A DNA stretch of 64,000 bases from the NCBI RefSeq assembly GCF_025370935.1, contig NC_133479.1, positions 13,790,064 to 13,854,063 of the forward strand. Direction: 5' to 3'. Shown one piece after another: positions 22,069 through 33,628 of the stretch. Made by a program: the position numbers and the translations under genes. Every line of letters begins with the position of its first letter. Position 1 is the stretch's first letter. The notes beneath the pieces are model-generated. The model did not search any database, was not told the DNA's origin, and worked only from the letters and a program-made list of their open reading frames with translations. Source of the stretch: Choristoneura fumiferana (taxonomy: Eukaryota > Arthropoda > Insecta > Lepidoptera > Tortricidae).

Positions 22069-22799
22069 ATTTAATAAAAACTTTAAAGATAAAGTTTTGT
22101 GACAAATTCACAGTTATTAGACAGTCAGACCAACGAGCCAGAATAAGATCCTTTTGGCACGGTTTATATTTCGTTTTTTTAGTAAAAGGGCAAAAAATCT
22201 TGACGAGCCTTCTTATTAAAAACGTTCTTAAAAAACAGTTACTATTTTATGATACCAAAAGAAACATTCGTCCTCGCTAATTGGTACAATATTTGCTGTG
22301 ACTTATTTTTCAAAAGTGTTTTTCAATATAAAGACACGTCATGATCGCTTACCTTCTTTGTTATGCTATAATACAAAGTATAGGTACAAAACTGACAAAC
22401 CCAATTCAGTATAGCACCGATATAATATTGGTTTCAGTTATGAAAATGTTCTTTTCCGAATAAAAAAGTACTTTTAATTTGCAAATTAAGTTAAATCCGT
22501 TGCCCGTTCAATAATTAAGGACAGTGATTTAAATTGAATGAATCATAATAAATTATCGAACATTCACTGACATGGCCGCAATTATTGCAGACAATGTGTG
22601 ACAATGATAACCGAAATTTAATCCGCGACAAAAATGATGACTGCTTAATTATCATTCAATTAATTCCTTGAACACTCAATGAATTATTTTAAAGAACGAA
22701 AGAAAGAATCGATCGGTCTTTGGTTTTGGTATTAACTTTCTATCTCACCTTAACATCCCTGTGTTATAACGGTCTAATCTTTTAATTTACCAATCTATT
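22069..22799. other. No recognised feature
   Basis: AT-rich DNA without a supported exon or terminal repeat. Confidence 0.4.
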
Positions 22800-23005
22800 A
22801 TGTGTTTGTATATTTGTGTGTTTGTATGTTTGTCCGTCTTTCACGTCGAAACGGAGCGACGGATCGACATGATTTTTGGCATAGAGATAGTTTATGAGCC
22901 AGAGAGCGACATAGGCTACTTTTTTATCCCGGAAAAATGCAGTCCCCGAGTTAACAGCGCGATAACCGAATTACACACGGGCGAAGCCGCGTACAAAAGC
23001 TAGTA
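22800..23005 (+). repeat. Dispersed repeat F, copy
   Basis: Contains TTTCACGTCGAAACGGAGCG, AGCGACATAGGCTACTTTTT and ends GGGCGAAGCCGCGTACAAAA plus GCTAGTA. The GGGCGAAGCC...GCTAGTA end is a well-known retroposon 3' signature in Lepidoptera. The open frame 22800-23003 is part of the repeat and not a gene. Confidence 0.75.
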
Positions 23006-23399
23006 CTTTTATAAACTTGGTAAGAACTAGCAAAGTCCAATATTGAGCTAAACTACAATTTAAAAAAGAAAGAAAATACATTTATTTAACGCCATAAAAA
23101 CAAACATAGAACAAATACAAGACATTACATGACGCTAAACAGCCTTTATTATAATTAATTATTTTATTATTAATTATTTAATTTAATTTAGCCTTACTTA
23201 TTTGCGTTGTCTTTTCAGGATTGTCTACAAAATATATCAATTATTTATTCTTATATTAGTTTGATAAGATTTACCAAAAAGAAAAATAAAATTGCCGAAT
23301 CTAATAAGTAATAAAGACATTTAAATGAGCAATTATTCTTGTATTTATTATTTATTGATATCTGGGGTCGCGGAAATGGCTCTTACGAAATTAATTATT
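23006..23399. other. Probable LINE tail (minus) and unannotated DNA
   Basis: Bases 23060-23150 (AAATACATTTATTTAACGCC ... ACATTACATGACGCTAAACA) resemble the complement of a LINE 3' UTR with its polyadenylation signal. No coding part is left. Confidence 0.35.
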
Positions 23400-23658
23400 A
23401 GGACGGCCTAGTGGTTAGAGAACCTGACTACGAAGCTTGAGGTCCTGGGGTCGATTCCCGTGTCGGGGCAGATATTTGTATGAAAAATACGAATGTTTGT
23501 TCTCGGGTCTTGGGTGTTTAATATGTATTTAAGTATGTTTCTATCTATATAATTATATTTATCCGTTGCTAGTACCCATAACACAAGGTTTGCTAAGTTT
23601 ACTTTGGAACAGGGTCAATTGGTGTAAATTCCCCCGTCCCGTGATATTTATTTATTTA
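23400..23658 (+). mobile_element. SINE family A, copy 3
   Basis: Starts GGACGGCCTAGTGGTTAGAG (A box), B box GGGTCGATTCC at about 23449, body GGGGCAGATATTTGTATGAA, end CCCGTGATATTTATTTATTT. Very close to the 13144 copy, with a few substitutions. Confidence 0.85.
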
Positions 23659-24827
23659 ATGAGATTTCTATGAGGTTTTTGCAGTGAACGATCGATCTAG
23701 CTAACTTTTTAAAACGCGTGTAAGATAATCGTACCAGTGCTCGTCGCCGTCCCAATAATTGGCATCTTAAATCTTATGTCATTAGCGATAGAGATGACAG
23801 CAGGCGTCTATTGAGATTTAGCGTGTCGAGCACTCGTGCGTTTACCTTGCCGAGTTTTAGCCCGAGAGAAGCTCGGTCGCTCGGGTGTAGGTAGATTGAT
23901 TGATTATTATTATAAACATTAAATCATCAAAAATGCACAAGAAACATCGAAAGCACAAATTCTCAACAATACGTTACAACGTTCTAATTTATTTGAATAA
24001 GGCGCTGCTGGGGCGCGCACGGAATTTGAAATCGCACGCGCCGACCGCAAGCATTAAATTTGTGGTGACGCGACAACATGACACGGGCGGGACGATACAA
24101 CCACAAACCTACTGCTAGTTTCGTCATTACTAATAAAAAGTGAATATTTATTGATTAAAAAACAGCAAGCACAGTAATGGCCTCATTCCGGGCCTCTCAA
24201 TCCCGGATCCCGTGAATGGTGTATTTGTCCTTGCGACATTATACATAATATCCTTTTGTACATACATCTTTAACGTATAAAATTTACTTATAAATAGTTT
24301 TCATCGGTGTTCTAAACCAAGTGTTTAAATAACAAAACAGTTGAAATACTGTAACGCCAACCGCAATACCTATCTAATTTCCAAAAGTTTATACACGTAC
24401 TATATACGTTTAAAGTTTTGATTAAATTCTCGTAAATTAAAGACTATTAGACCTAGGTTTGAAATATAACCCTCAAGCTTCGAACCTTAAGTGCCCTTCA
24501 TTTGATTAGAGACTTCACCTATTTCGCTTTAGCTATCTACAAATGAAATCCTGTAATAAGTTTCGTTTGAATAATTACTTTGAAGTTTATCGAATTTAAT
24601 TACTTCAATGGTAAGATTAAAATGAGAGGTTGTTTAAATTTTCGCAGAAACTTCAAATTGGGTTTTATAAGATTTAAATTAATGGTGATTTTTAAATAAG
24701 TATTTACATTAAGATCGGATAAAAATATACAGAAAAACATTTTATTTGTATGTGGGGACCTATTAAATAGCTTATTTTTATTTTAACTGTTATCGCGGTC
24801 CACTTGGGAATTTAAGTATATTTTTTA
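23659..24827. other. No recognised feature
   Basis: The frame 23900-24118 contains a moderately GC-rich run (GGGGCGCGCACGG) but no recognised domain; 24119 on is AT-rich. Confidence 0.35.
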
Positions 24828-25468
24828 AGGTTCCAGAGCCAAAATGGCAAAAACGGAACCCTTATAGTTTCGCCATGTCTGTGTCTGTCCGTTCGTCCGA
24901 CCGCGGCTTTGCTCAAGGACTATCAATGCTAAAAAGCTGTAATTTTGCACGGATATATGTAAACTATGCCGAAATGATACAATAAAAAACTCTAACAATT
25001 TTTATTTATTCTACCTCCCATAGACGTAGTGGGGGTGATTTTTTTTCTCATCCAACCCTATAGTGTGAGGTATCGTTGGATATGTCTTTTAAAACCATTG
25101 GGGGTTTGCTCAGACGATTTTTCGATTCAGTGATTTGTTTGCGAAATAATCAACTTTAAAGTGCTAATTTTCATGAAAATCGAGCGCCCCCCCCCTCTAA
25201 AATCTAAACCCGTGGGTGGAAAAAATTGAAAAAATTCAGGATGGTAGTAAATATATCAAAATTTCAAGGAAAACTATAACGGCTAAGTTTACTTGAGAAT
25301 TATTAGTAGTTTAAGAGTAAATAGCAGCCTAAGGTATAAAATATACCTAAACTTGGAAGATTCCGTATAGTTAAAATACGAAAGCCTTAGAAATATATTA
25401 CTTATTTTTTTCGTAATGGCTATGGAACCCTATTTTTGGCGTGTCCGACACGCTCTTAGCCGGTTTTT
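24828..25468 (-). repeat. Dispersed repeat D, copy 2 (longest)
   Basis: The minus strand runs from the complement of CGTGTCCGACACGCTCTTAG (right) to the complement of AAGGTTCCAGAGCC (left). At about 640 bases it is the most complete copy, with internal blocks (CCTCCCATAGACGTAGTGGG, ACCCGTGGGTGGAAAAAA, TTTTCATGAAAATCGAGCG) that let the other copies be aligned. It has no ORF. Confidence 0.8.
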
Positions 25469-25609
25469 ATATTTTCAGTTTCTGTACTGTTTATAGTACG
25501 GTCAGGGACTTTAATACATGAGCCACCATGGAACCTACTAACACATTATCATTCTGTTACTTCATAATATTATTGTAAATCTGTTTAAACAAAATATACC
25601 TCGTTGAGT

Positions 25610-25746
25610 TTCTTGCCTTGTCAAACTATCTTTATTCAATATAGACATATAAATAATATAACAAGCACTTATGAATGTCAAAAAAAAATCTACCACCGGT
25701 TCGGAAAAACCTCTGTTGAGAAGAATCCGGCAAGAAACTCAACGAT
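25610..25746 (-). repeat. LINE 3'-UTR-like tail
   Basis: The complement contains GTTTCTTGCCGGATTCTTCT, related to the GTTTCTTGCGGCGCATTCTT block at 29948-30009 and 51026-51150. The left end carries the complement of a polyadenylation signal (TTTATTCAATA). Only the non-coding end is present. Confidence 0.55.
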
Positions 25747-26309
25747 GCATATTTTTTAAACGAGTAATTCTTTTATTCCACGATTTTTAATTGTACAGTC
25801 ACGATCTTTAATTTGGGACCCACCCGTATCTGGCAATTTTTACGACGGTGCAAATGAATTATTTTTTTACAAAATGGATCACAAATTAATTGACTCTTTC
25901 AAAATCTGTTGTTTCTCATGCACATAGATCTTTAAAAAAATACAAGGAAACATTCCTTACTAGCTATGCTGTCCGTGAACAACCAATAAATAAACATTTT
26001 CAAATTCTCATTTATAATATTAGTTAATAGTTTTTCGCAAAAAGTCAATGGCGCTTGTGCATATTTGGGCAAGAAAAGAGCTCTTTTGATACAGGTTACG
26101 AAACAGATACTACGTAACAGAATCGACCCTCGTGTTTAGCCGCTATGTCCACCAAACAGCCAGATCACTGCTACCGAGCTGCACAGTCACAAAAGTACAT
26201 TTTGGAGGAACATCGACAAAGAGAATCACGTGTGAACGATAGAAGTGGAAAGTACTCTATTGTATGAAGTGATTAAGCCTTTTTGAACATGAAACTACCG
26301 TGAGACTCA
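25747..26309. other. No recognised feature
   Basis: AT-rich spacer. Confidence 0.4.
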
Positions 26310-26542
26310 CTCATATTAAATGATATTGTAACGGGATAACTCACGTCTTAAACCGAGTTTAGCTTGACATGTTTCGGGCTATTTCGTAGCCCTTCTTCTC
26401 AGGAGCACGCGATCGCGACTCGGCGGCTGCCGCAACACGCACACTACGCGCCACCGCTCTGCTCGCGCGACATGCATGCATGCATGTCGACCTAAACTTG
26501 GTTTAAGACGTGAGTTATCCGTTACAATAACATTTAATATGA
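26310..26542. mobile_element. TIR element with about 60-bp arms
   Basis: The left arm (TCATATTAAATGATATTGTA then ACGGGATAACTCACGTC) and right arm are inverted complements over about 60 bases. The GC-rich centre (GCACGCGATCGCGACTCGGC) contrasts with the AT-rich arms. No transposase is encoded, so it is non-autonomous. Confidence 0.85.
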
Positions 26543-27204
26543 CTAAGCCTTATTGATACGCGTCGTAACGTACCTATGTTATTCAACATATTTGACTACT
26601 ATTAAAGCATGCTTTCATGAGAATTTCAGAATGTCATAACTTAAATGCACTTTACACTGTCGCATACAAACCAGCTAGGATTTTACCTTCTCCCAAGCGT
26701 GCAAATGGTCGTAACTAGCTTCTTAAAGATGTTAGTAGAATCGCATGATTATAGTTGTTGACAAACCGCAGTGTCCGTTAAATTCACACACAAACATGGC
26801 ATGTGTGTACACAAATCTAATTCATATAGTAATCTTATTAACCAAACAGAGATAGACCGCTCGATAGCAAGGCCCAAAAGGAAACAGGCCGGTGTCCAAC
26901 CTCCTTCAGTAGTTGGTTGATGGATTGGCCCATAGGACTTTTGTTCGTAGTGCGATAATTAATTTGCTCTGTCTATAGGGACGTCGTGTCCCATTGCGGG
27001 TTGCCTTAATCTAGGACACGGTGACGGACAGCAGAATGGACCCGTATCTCGGTTTCTGACATGTGAATGAACAATACGGCTAAAACAGAAATTAAAGGTG
27101 CGCAAGCTTGTTCAGATTAGGCGGTAATAATATTTACACGTGCTAATTCTGCTACACTAGTCAATTGATATTAAGATGTCTAAGCCTCTATTATAAAAGA
27201 TAAA
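26543..27204. other. No recognised feature
   Basis: Short GC-richer stretch at 26860-27050; no domain or splice pair was identified. Confidence 0.35.
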
Positions 27205-27256
27205 TGTGATGCCGTCTCTGTTTCGGACAAAACAGACTGAGACGGCATCAAAGATA
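27205..27256. mobile_element. Fragment of the 4763 MITE
   Basis: TAAATGTGATGCCGTCTCTG followed by its near-inverted partner GAGACGGCATC matches the centre of the palindrome at 4763-4903. The outer arms are missing. Confidence 0.75.
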
Positions 27257-27287
27257 TCTGGCACATATAACCTAACCTAACCAACAT

Positions 27288-27536
27288 AAAGTTGGAAAAC
27301 TCCGACTTTGTCACATCAAAGATCAATTTCTCCAAAACGGCTGAACCGATTGTCTGAACATGGCTGAACATGTCTAAGAACCATCGCTAGAAAATCTGTT
27401 TTAAAATAATAATAAAAACCGCATTCAAATCGTTCCACCCGTTTATGAGCTACGGTGGTACAGACAAACACGAAGACAGACACACATAGCGGTCAAACTG
27501 ATAACACCCCTCTTTTTGCGTCGGAGGATAAAAAAT
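27288..27536 (+). repeat. Dispersed repeat E, copy 1
   Basis: Starts AAAGTTGGAAAACTCCGACT and ends CTTTTTGCGTCGGAGGATAA. Other + strand copies: 30029-30257, about 42450-42668, 49671-49907. Shared internal blocks include GAACCATCGCTAGAAAA, CCGCATTCAAATCG and CACACATAGCGGTCAAAC. All four copies in the window face the same way. No ORF is conserved. Confidence 0.85.
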
Positions 27537-29398
27537 TACCAATGACTGGTGTAGTAGTAGGGAAGTAGTGTTTTAGAAATAAATGAAGGCTATTAGTAAA
27601 TTCTATTATCACGGTTAGTTCTAATATTTGCTAACTATAAACAAAGACTTCGTTAGCGAATAATTACATTATCACTATCCTGCGGAAAGTATCAAAAGTT
27701 CCAGGTTAAAAACTATCCTTTATTATAGGTTATAAAATATAGCTTGAAAGAGTAACAAACATACATAGAGACAAACTCATAAAATTTCACATTTATGATA
27801 GGTATCAGTAGGATTTGTAAGAACTACCTCGGATTTATTACGATACAAAGAGAGTCGTAAATAGCAAAGCTTCACATATTTCCACAGTTTACTAATTATT
27901 ACCGTTATTAATGCTTGTTGAACTATCAATTATCAAAAACAAAGACAGAACTAAAACTTTCAAGCTCTAAATTTCACTCATTATTTGCTATGACAACCCC
28001 ATTTAACATTATAGTCCTCAGCAAAATGTGTCATCTGTGAAAATGTGGGCAATATTTTACATCCAACAACTGCGCAAGCACACACTCAAGAAAACACTAG
28101 TAATAAATTGTCGGACAATTTAAGTGGCGCGTCTGGTCTGGATTGTCTTTAAATACTAGACATTTGGCCTTTGACTGCATGCCAAGTGGTGTACGAGGAG
28201 CAGTAACAATTCTCTACTAAGCAACTTGAAAGTTTTCTACATAACTTTCCATGTTCAGTAACTGTTGCTACAAATGTGGCTCTAGTAGTACGAGTACGTG
28301 TTGTACGCAAAAGCAATAACATAGTAGCTCAGTACTAGTGGCTCAGTAACAAATCATCTATGAAATAAAATAACCACGACATCATGATGGTCTTAAAAGC
28401 ACATTTCGCAGAAGCATAACGCATAAAGCATAACGACCATGACAGGGCACAGTCAGATACCAACAAGTCTAAATATGTAATAGATCCAGTATTTAAATCG
28501 TCTAAAACGTAAATTACTTGATTTCGCTCATAAAACTGAACACCAAAGTCGCAAAACGTCCTAAATATAATGTAATGTCACGTGCCACAATGTAAAGAAA
28601 GATTCTAATACGTAATTTGCTTTGTGGTCATCTTGCTACTCCGAATTGGTTTCAATAAAATTTGAAGATTTGATTTTTCGGGTGACCGCGTTTTTGACAC
28701 TAATGTAGTTTGGACATTATGCTACACGAACTAATTGCTATTTCGAGGTTCTCCACGATAGATGTTATGATAATGCATAATGAGGCAAATTGCAAATCGG
28801 ACGCTTGAAATTTCGCTTCTTGGTCCATTTGCGTCGCTGGATATTTTTCTACATTGACGATTCGGTACTAATTCTTAAATCACTTCTGTTGTTCTTTGTC
28901 TCCCCAATGAGAATTCGCTTCGCTCGTGCAAAAATTTATTCAATTGAAAAATTTAAACGCTATTTTAATTTAAACGGAATTAGGACCAATCAACTGAAGA
29001 CACTTTACAAAATAAAATAAGTTATTACCTCATAAAATATCAAGCTCTATCACAAATCAACGAATACAGCATTTATAGGGATACTAAATGAAATTGCAAT
29101 TAGCATTAGATAGGTATAAATTTGTCAAAAAAATTGCTTAAATTAAATTTAACTATCTTTAATTATTACAATTAACTAAGTAATTAACTTCTTCGTAGAA
29201 CTAACAAACGTTTACTATCTAGTTTAATATTAGGTATCTTGAAATTCTGCTGGAAATTGAAGCGTAAAATTAAAATTTTATTAGACACCAGGCAAGGGAC
29301 AGACACTTCATGAAACGATTTAAGAGATTCTTCTATAACGTAACAGTACTAAAATAAATATCAGTAAGGATACAGTAAATATATACAAGGTATTTCGA
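27537..29398. other. No recognised feature
   Basis: About 1.9 kb of AT-rich DNA. The frame 28790-29020 has no domain I recognise. Confidence 0.4.
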
Positions 29399-29684
29399 TG
29401 CCGTGGTGGCCGAGTGGTTTGACCTATGGCCTCTAAAGCATAGGATCGTGGGTTCAAATCCCGGCTCGCACCTCTAAGTTTTTCGGAATTTATGTGCGAA
29501 ATTACATTGAGCTTTACGGTGAAGGAAAACATCGTGAGGAAACCTGCACTAACCTGCGAAACAATTCAATGGTGCGTGTGAAGTTCCGAATCCGCACTGG
29601 GCCCGCGTGGGAACTATGGCCCAAGCCCTCTTCTTATCAGAGGAGGCCTGTGCCCAGCAGTGGGCGTATATAGGCTGGGATGGA
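29399..29684 (+). mobile_element. SINE family B, copy 3
   Basis: Head GCCGTGGTGGCCGAGTGGTT (A box) with B box GGTTCAAATCCC at about 29451, body GGTGAAGGAAAACATCGTGA, and end CAGCAGTGGGCGTATATAGG plus CTGGGATGGA. Full length, but the GATGAT tail is reduced. Confidence 0.9.
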
Positions 29685-29947
29685 TTTAGGACAATTGACA
29701 CTAATTGATCTAGTCCCATCAAATGCTATGGAAGCGAAAAGCAATGATCAAAAATAAGACAATAAGCAACAATTCACATCACTACATTGCATGATCATAG
29801 GTACGTTTAGACATTTTTATATTTCCAGATTGTTTCATGATGATAATATAGAAAGAACTAAACATTATAATATTAAAATAGATTGTTGATGAAATATTTG
29901 TATTGCTATTATTGTTCATTTGTAATTAAGTAATGACTTACTACCAA
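29685..29947. other. No recognised feature
   Basis: AT-rich spacer. Confidence 0.4.
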
Positions 29948-30009
29948 GTTTCTTGCGGCGCATTCTTCTTGGCAGTGATGGTCTTTCCGAAAGCGCTGGT
30001 AGTTTAAAT
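29948..30009 (+). repeat. LINE 3'-UTR-like block
   Basis: GTTTCTTGCGGCGCATTCTT, then GGTCTTTCCGAAAGCGCTGG, almost identical to 51026-51150. It reads as a fixed 3' end preceding insertion-prone sequence; repeat E begins 20 bases later. Confidence 0.7.
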
Positions 30010-30028
30010 AACCTAACCTAATCAACGA

Positions 30029-30257
30029 AAAGTTGGAAAACCCCCGACTGTCACTTCAAAGTTCAATATCTCAAAAACGGCTAAACCGATTTTGATAAAA
30101 CATGTCTAAGAACTATCGCTAGGAAACCTGCTTTCAAATAAAAAGAAAAACGCATTCTAATCGCTACACCCGTTTAAGAGCTACGGTGCCACAGACAAAC
30201 ACACAGACACACATAGCGGTCAAAGGTATAACACCCTTTTGCGTCGGGGGTTAAAAA
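30029..30257 (+). repeat. Dispersed repeat E, copy 2
   Basis: AAAAGTTGGAAAACCCCCGA to GCGTCGGGGGTTAAAAA. Preceded by CCTAACCTAA like copy 1, suggesting that this is the common 5' boundary. Confidence 0.85.
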
Positions 30258-30733
30258 TGACCCTAAAAATACTTGCAGAATAAAATATTTGAATTTGAAT
30301 TTCATATTGATAAAAAGCTTGTAAAATTTAACTTTTGTCATTGTTTTACTGCTCTACTTTCGACTACTATACCTATAATATCGATGATTCAAACTTCAAC
30401 ACAATGGAGCGCATAGTTTATGACTACTAAACAGCCAGCTGTTACTGAACTTTCCTTGTTTCTCTTTTCGAAATGTTCCAAGTATTTTCTGACTGATAAT
30501 AAAACTTTGCTATTGAACAAATTACGAAAATATAGTTCAGATGATCGCGAATACGGAAATTTACTGAATAGATCAGATCAGAGTAGCATGATCCTAAGCC
30601 TTTTTTATAGGTCAAATATTTACGAAAAAAAGCTAATTTGAAGAAAATAGAGGGCCGTGGGGGTAATGTTGACCGTCAGGCCAACAGACGATTTTAAACA
30701 CAGGTGTGCCGCGTGATCTACGGTGTCCGGGTT
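30258..30733. other. No recognised feature
   Basis: The frame 30420-30641 has no recognised domain. Confidence 0.4.
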
Positions 30734-30978
30734 TACTAATGTTTCGGCGAATAACGTTTGGCAACCTGTTTCATTTCGCAACTATTCATTTCCCAACCGT
30801 TTAATATTTCTGAAACAGTGAATATTTCAGATTTTTTATAAAACTAACCTAACCTAACCTAAAGGGTTCTACACGATGGCTCTGAAATAAATCCTGAAAT
30901 ATTTACAGTTTTAGTGTTTGCGAAATGAAAAGTTGCGAAATGAAACAGGTTGCCAAACGTAACGTTGCGAAAAGGCAG
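30734..30978. mobile_element. TIR element related to that at 40808
   Basis: The left arm ACGTTTGGCAACCTGTTTCA then TTTCGCAACT is matched inverted by AGTTGCGAAATGAAACAGGT then TGCCAAACGT. The right terminus TTGCGAAAAGGCAG resembles that of the larger element at 40808-41890 (CTGCGAAAAGGCAG). The centre holds three CCTAA units. Confidence 0.8.
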
Positions 30979-32149
30979 TACTCGCGGTGTCCGACATGGG
31001 TTGAATGGACAGAGTCAGTGTCGCCCAACAGTTTCCCCCGTGCATGGTTGCAATGAAATAACATGTTTTTTTGCTGGCAGTTAACGTGTTAATAAATAAT
31101 TACTAAAAAGATTTTAAATTTAATTATTGTTGACTGCACAGATATTTTTCCATGCATTTCTCAACACTTAATGAAACTTTTCTTCACCGGGTTTCCATCG
31201 AATCATTAACTTAAGTATACCTATTATATTAGTGTATTTAGAAACCAAAACCAAATTACCTTGTTGCTATACGCGATGCGGTGTGTTCCCATAACATAAA
31301 GTTTTACTATTAGGTTATATGCGATCGTATAATTTCATTTATTTACTAAAATACTAGCTGACAATTATGTAAGTAAAACAGGTAAAAAAACAGGCTTACG
31401 AGTACCTTTTTATCTTCTCGCCTTTAAATTTTTCTTTTCCGCTTTTTTGTAAAAATAGAAAATGATTCTTCTATAAGGAGTATTCGTTCACTTGCCCATA
31501 AAAGACTTGCTCCAATTAATGCTTGGACACACTCTGGGAAACTGTTAATTAACCGTGCATTTGTAATCAACGAACGTTCACAAAATGAATGATGCTTATT
31601 TAAAACTGATCCTAGAGCTTCAAACATTCGTGGCAATTAACGCTCTCTTCATATGTCCCGTATACGGATCTATCTGAATTTCAAATCGATTTTTTAACGC
31701 TGCTGTTCAAATAGCCGTAATTGGACGTCTGACGCCTCTTGAGCTCGTATAAGTGTGTTTCAATTGCTGAAACAGTTCGTAGTTTGCAGCTGAAACATGA
31801 ATTAAGTGAATAAAAAAAAACACAGGCCGAATGAGTGATACATTAAGCGTCTGATTGATCCAGAGTGTGACATTTAAAATTTATGAGTGTATCATTCACT
31901 TATTGTATAAGTTTTTTTAATATTCAGCTTTTCAAACATCCAAATCAAATTGGTTGAAAGTGTGCTGATAGATTCAGGCTTTGATGTGTTTTTTAAATCG
32001 CTACAAGGTTTTAATTTTGTTAATATCGATTTTTCTATCTAATGTCATCATCTCGTCGTTGGCTTTTATACATGTCACTGCAGGGCTCGGACCGAGCAGG
32101 CTTCCTCGTGATGTTATCCTTCACCGTAAACCCTAGAAGGAAAATTTTA
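30979..32149. other. No recognised feature
   Basis: AT-rich. Bases 32090-32130 hold a small family B SINE piece (CTCGTGATGTTATCCTTCAC). The frame 31424-31636 (-) is unsupported. Confidence 0.4.
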
Positions 32150-32265
32150 AATGAGTCAACGCACTGGCATCGCGTAAAGCGCTGCGGGTGTCTATGGACA
32201 GTGGTGATCACTTAACATCAGGTGACCCACTAGTTCGTTTGTCTGGCCTCTCTAACAGAAAAAAA
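32150..32265 (+). repeat. Retroposon 3' end, family H
   Basis: Contains GTGGTGATCACTTAACATCA, then GGTGACCCACTAGTTCGTTT and an A run. It matches the end of 53770-54048 (GGTGGTGATCTCACATCAGG ... ACTTGCTCGTTTGCC). Only the 3' end is present. Confidence 0.65.
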
Positions 32266-33075
32266 CGCTACGCTCCGCTTTGCTCCCGCCTTAGCCTTCT
32301 GAACCTAAACTAGCCAAGTCGCGTCTGCTCCGAACCGTCTTGCTCGCTCGCTTTGCTCGCTCGCACAAATTTTGAACTAAAACTTGGCAATACAAAAATT
32401 AAACATCTAATTTTCTGGTTTTAAAATTTTAAACTTTATCAAGTATTTTGGAAACAAAGTATATCACTTGATATTATATCATATTAATGTTATATAAGAA
32501 GTTATTACGAATTATAAGCGGTATACCTTATTATTATGTTTAACATGAAACACTACAATTTCATTAAGTATAACGTTCGGTTAAGTATAACAGTTGTTTT
32601 ATATACTTTCATAAGAAATGAAATGAATGAAATGATGATGAATGAAATGTTATAACATTATACATATTATACATATATAATGAACGTTTATAATATGAAA
32701 TTATATCTAACGTTTTTATTTAACTTGGGACGCACCCCTATTCTAGTAGCCAAGTAGTCTATATATTAATCTACGGCAATTACATTCTCTCGAAAATGCC
32801 TAGAGAGCTCACTTTTGGCACCGAAATTCTATCTTGAATTAAATTACCGCTTGCCCTTTGAAACATGTAGAGACTCAGTCCTCCTGACCTTTACCACCTA
32901 GAAATATAAAACCAAAAATGAGTCACTCTTAATATTCTTGACCTTTTGTTATAAAAACATTCACAGGCCTTACTTAAACAGCACTTCAATCAACATTATT
33001 ATTAAATCAACGTCATTTTTTCTGTGACGCAAACTATTTGCACGTGCAGGACCAGTAAAGTACCATGTGATAAAT
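32266..33075. other. No recognised feature; GCTCGCTCG-rich patch
   Basis: Bases 32325-32365 repeat the words GCTCGCTCG and TTTGCTCGCTCGC, like a patch at 41430-41510 inside a TIR element. The rest is AT-rich. Confidence 0.35.
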
Positions 33076-33600
33076 ATTGTTACGTTCGTGGGGTAGGTTC
33101 GTGATTGAAAAGCACTTTTAACACCGATGAATAAGAGTAGGATTTATTTTCACACTGTTACTTAACTTTAAAAAACACTTAAATGTTTTTAAGTGTTCAC
33201 AGTAATTTCGCACTGAAACTCACTAGTCGCTTTGATTCTCTTCGATGTTTATCTCTCGGTATCGCATTCGAAACTAAAACCGCCGCAACCTCGCCCGGCT
33301 TATATACCCCCAGTGAATCGGTCCACAAAGTTCGAGAACAGTCCAGCTAGGACGTCATACCTACATCTCGAATGTTCCGGAAACGAGTAGAGTGTCTGTC
33401 TCTTTCATGTGCTATCTCTCTCAAACAGTTACTAGAATATTCCGGAAATAGGGTAATCTGTCTGTCTCTCTCACAGATATAGGCTATTCTTGTCACACAC
33501 TTTCTAGAATGTTCTCAGTATAGCTGTCTCTTTCTAATCGTGCTATCTCTTTCAGTCCTGTTGAAAATTTCGCCGTATACTGAAATGTAAGTACTTCAGA
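33076..33600 (-). promoter_or_regulatory. Heat-shock-element promoter block (orphan promoter or solo LTR)
   Basis: Three perfect 13-bp heat shock elements of the form nGAAnnTTCnnGAAn or its complement lie at 33370-33382, 33435-33447 and 33502-33514, and a fourth with one mismatch at 33331-33343. Each perfect site heads an imperfect repeat of about 66 bp that also carries CT-rich tracts (GAGA on the minus strand). On the minus strand these are followed by a TATA box (GGGGTATATAAG, 33299-33310 region), a possible start near 33270 and a leader containing AGTTTCGAATGCGATACC. The block ends near an AATAAA (minus, about 33143-33148) and CCACGAACGTAACA at 33078. That layout (enhancers, TATA, polyadenylation signal, ...ACA end) would also fit an LTR. 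No HSP ORF follows. What it drives is unknown. Confidence 0.75.
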
Positions 33601-33628
33601 GGCCAATAAGGGATGAAAGGAATGAAAA

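Noticed and set aside
30845..30865. Telomeric CCTAA repeats
   Set aside because: Only three units, in the centre of a TIR element. Similar short runs precede repeat E and occur at 56318.
33076..33300. Intact heat-shock protein gene on the minus strand below the HSE block
   Set aside because: The minus strand has stops in all frames shortly after the TATA box and no HSP motif down to 32 kb.
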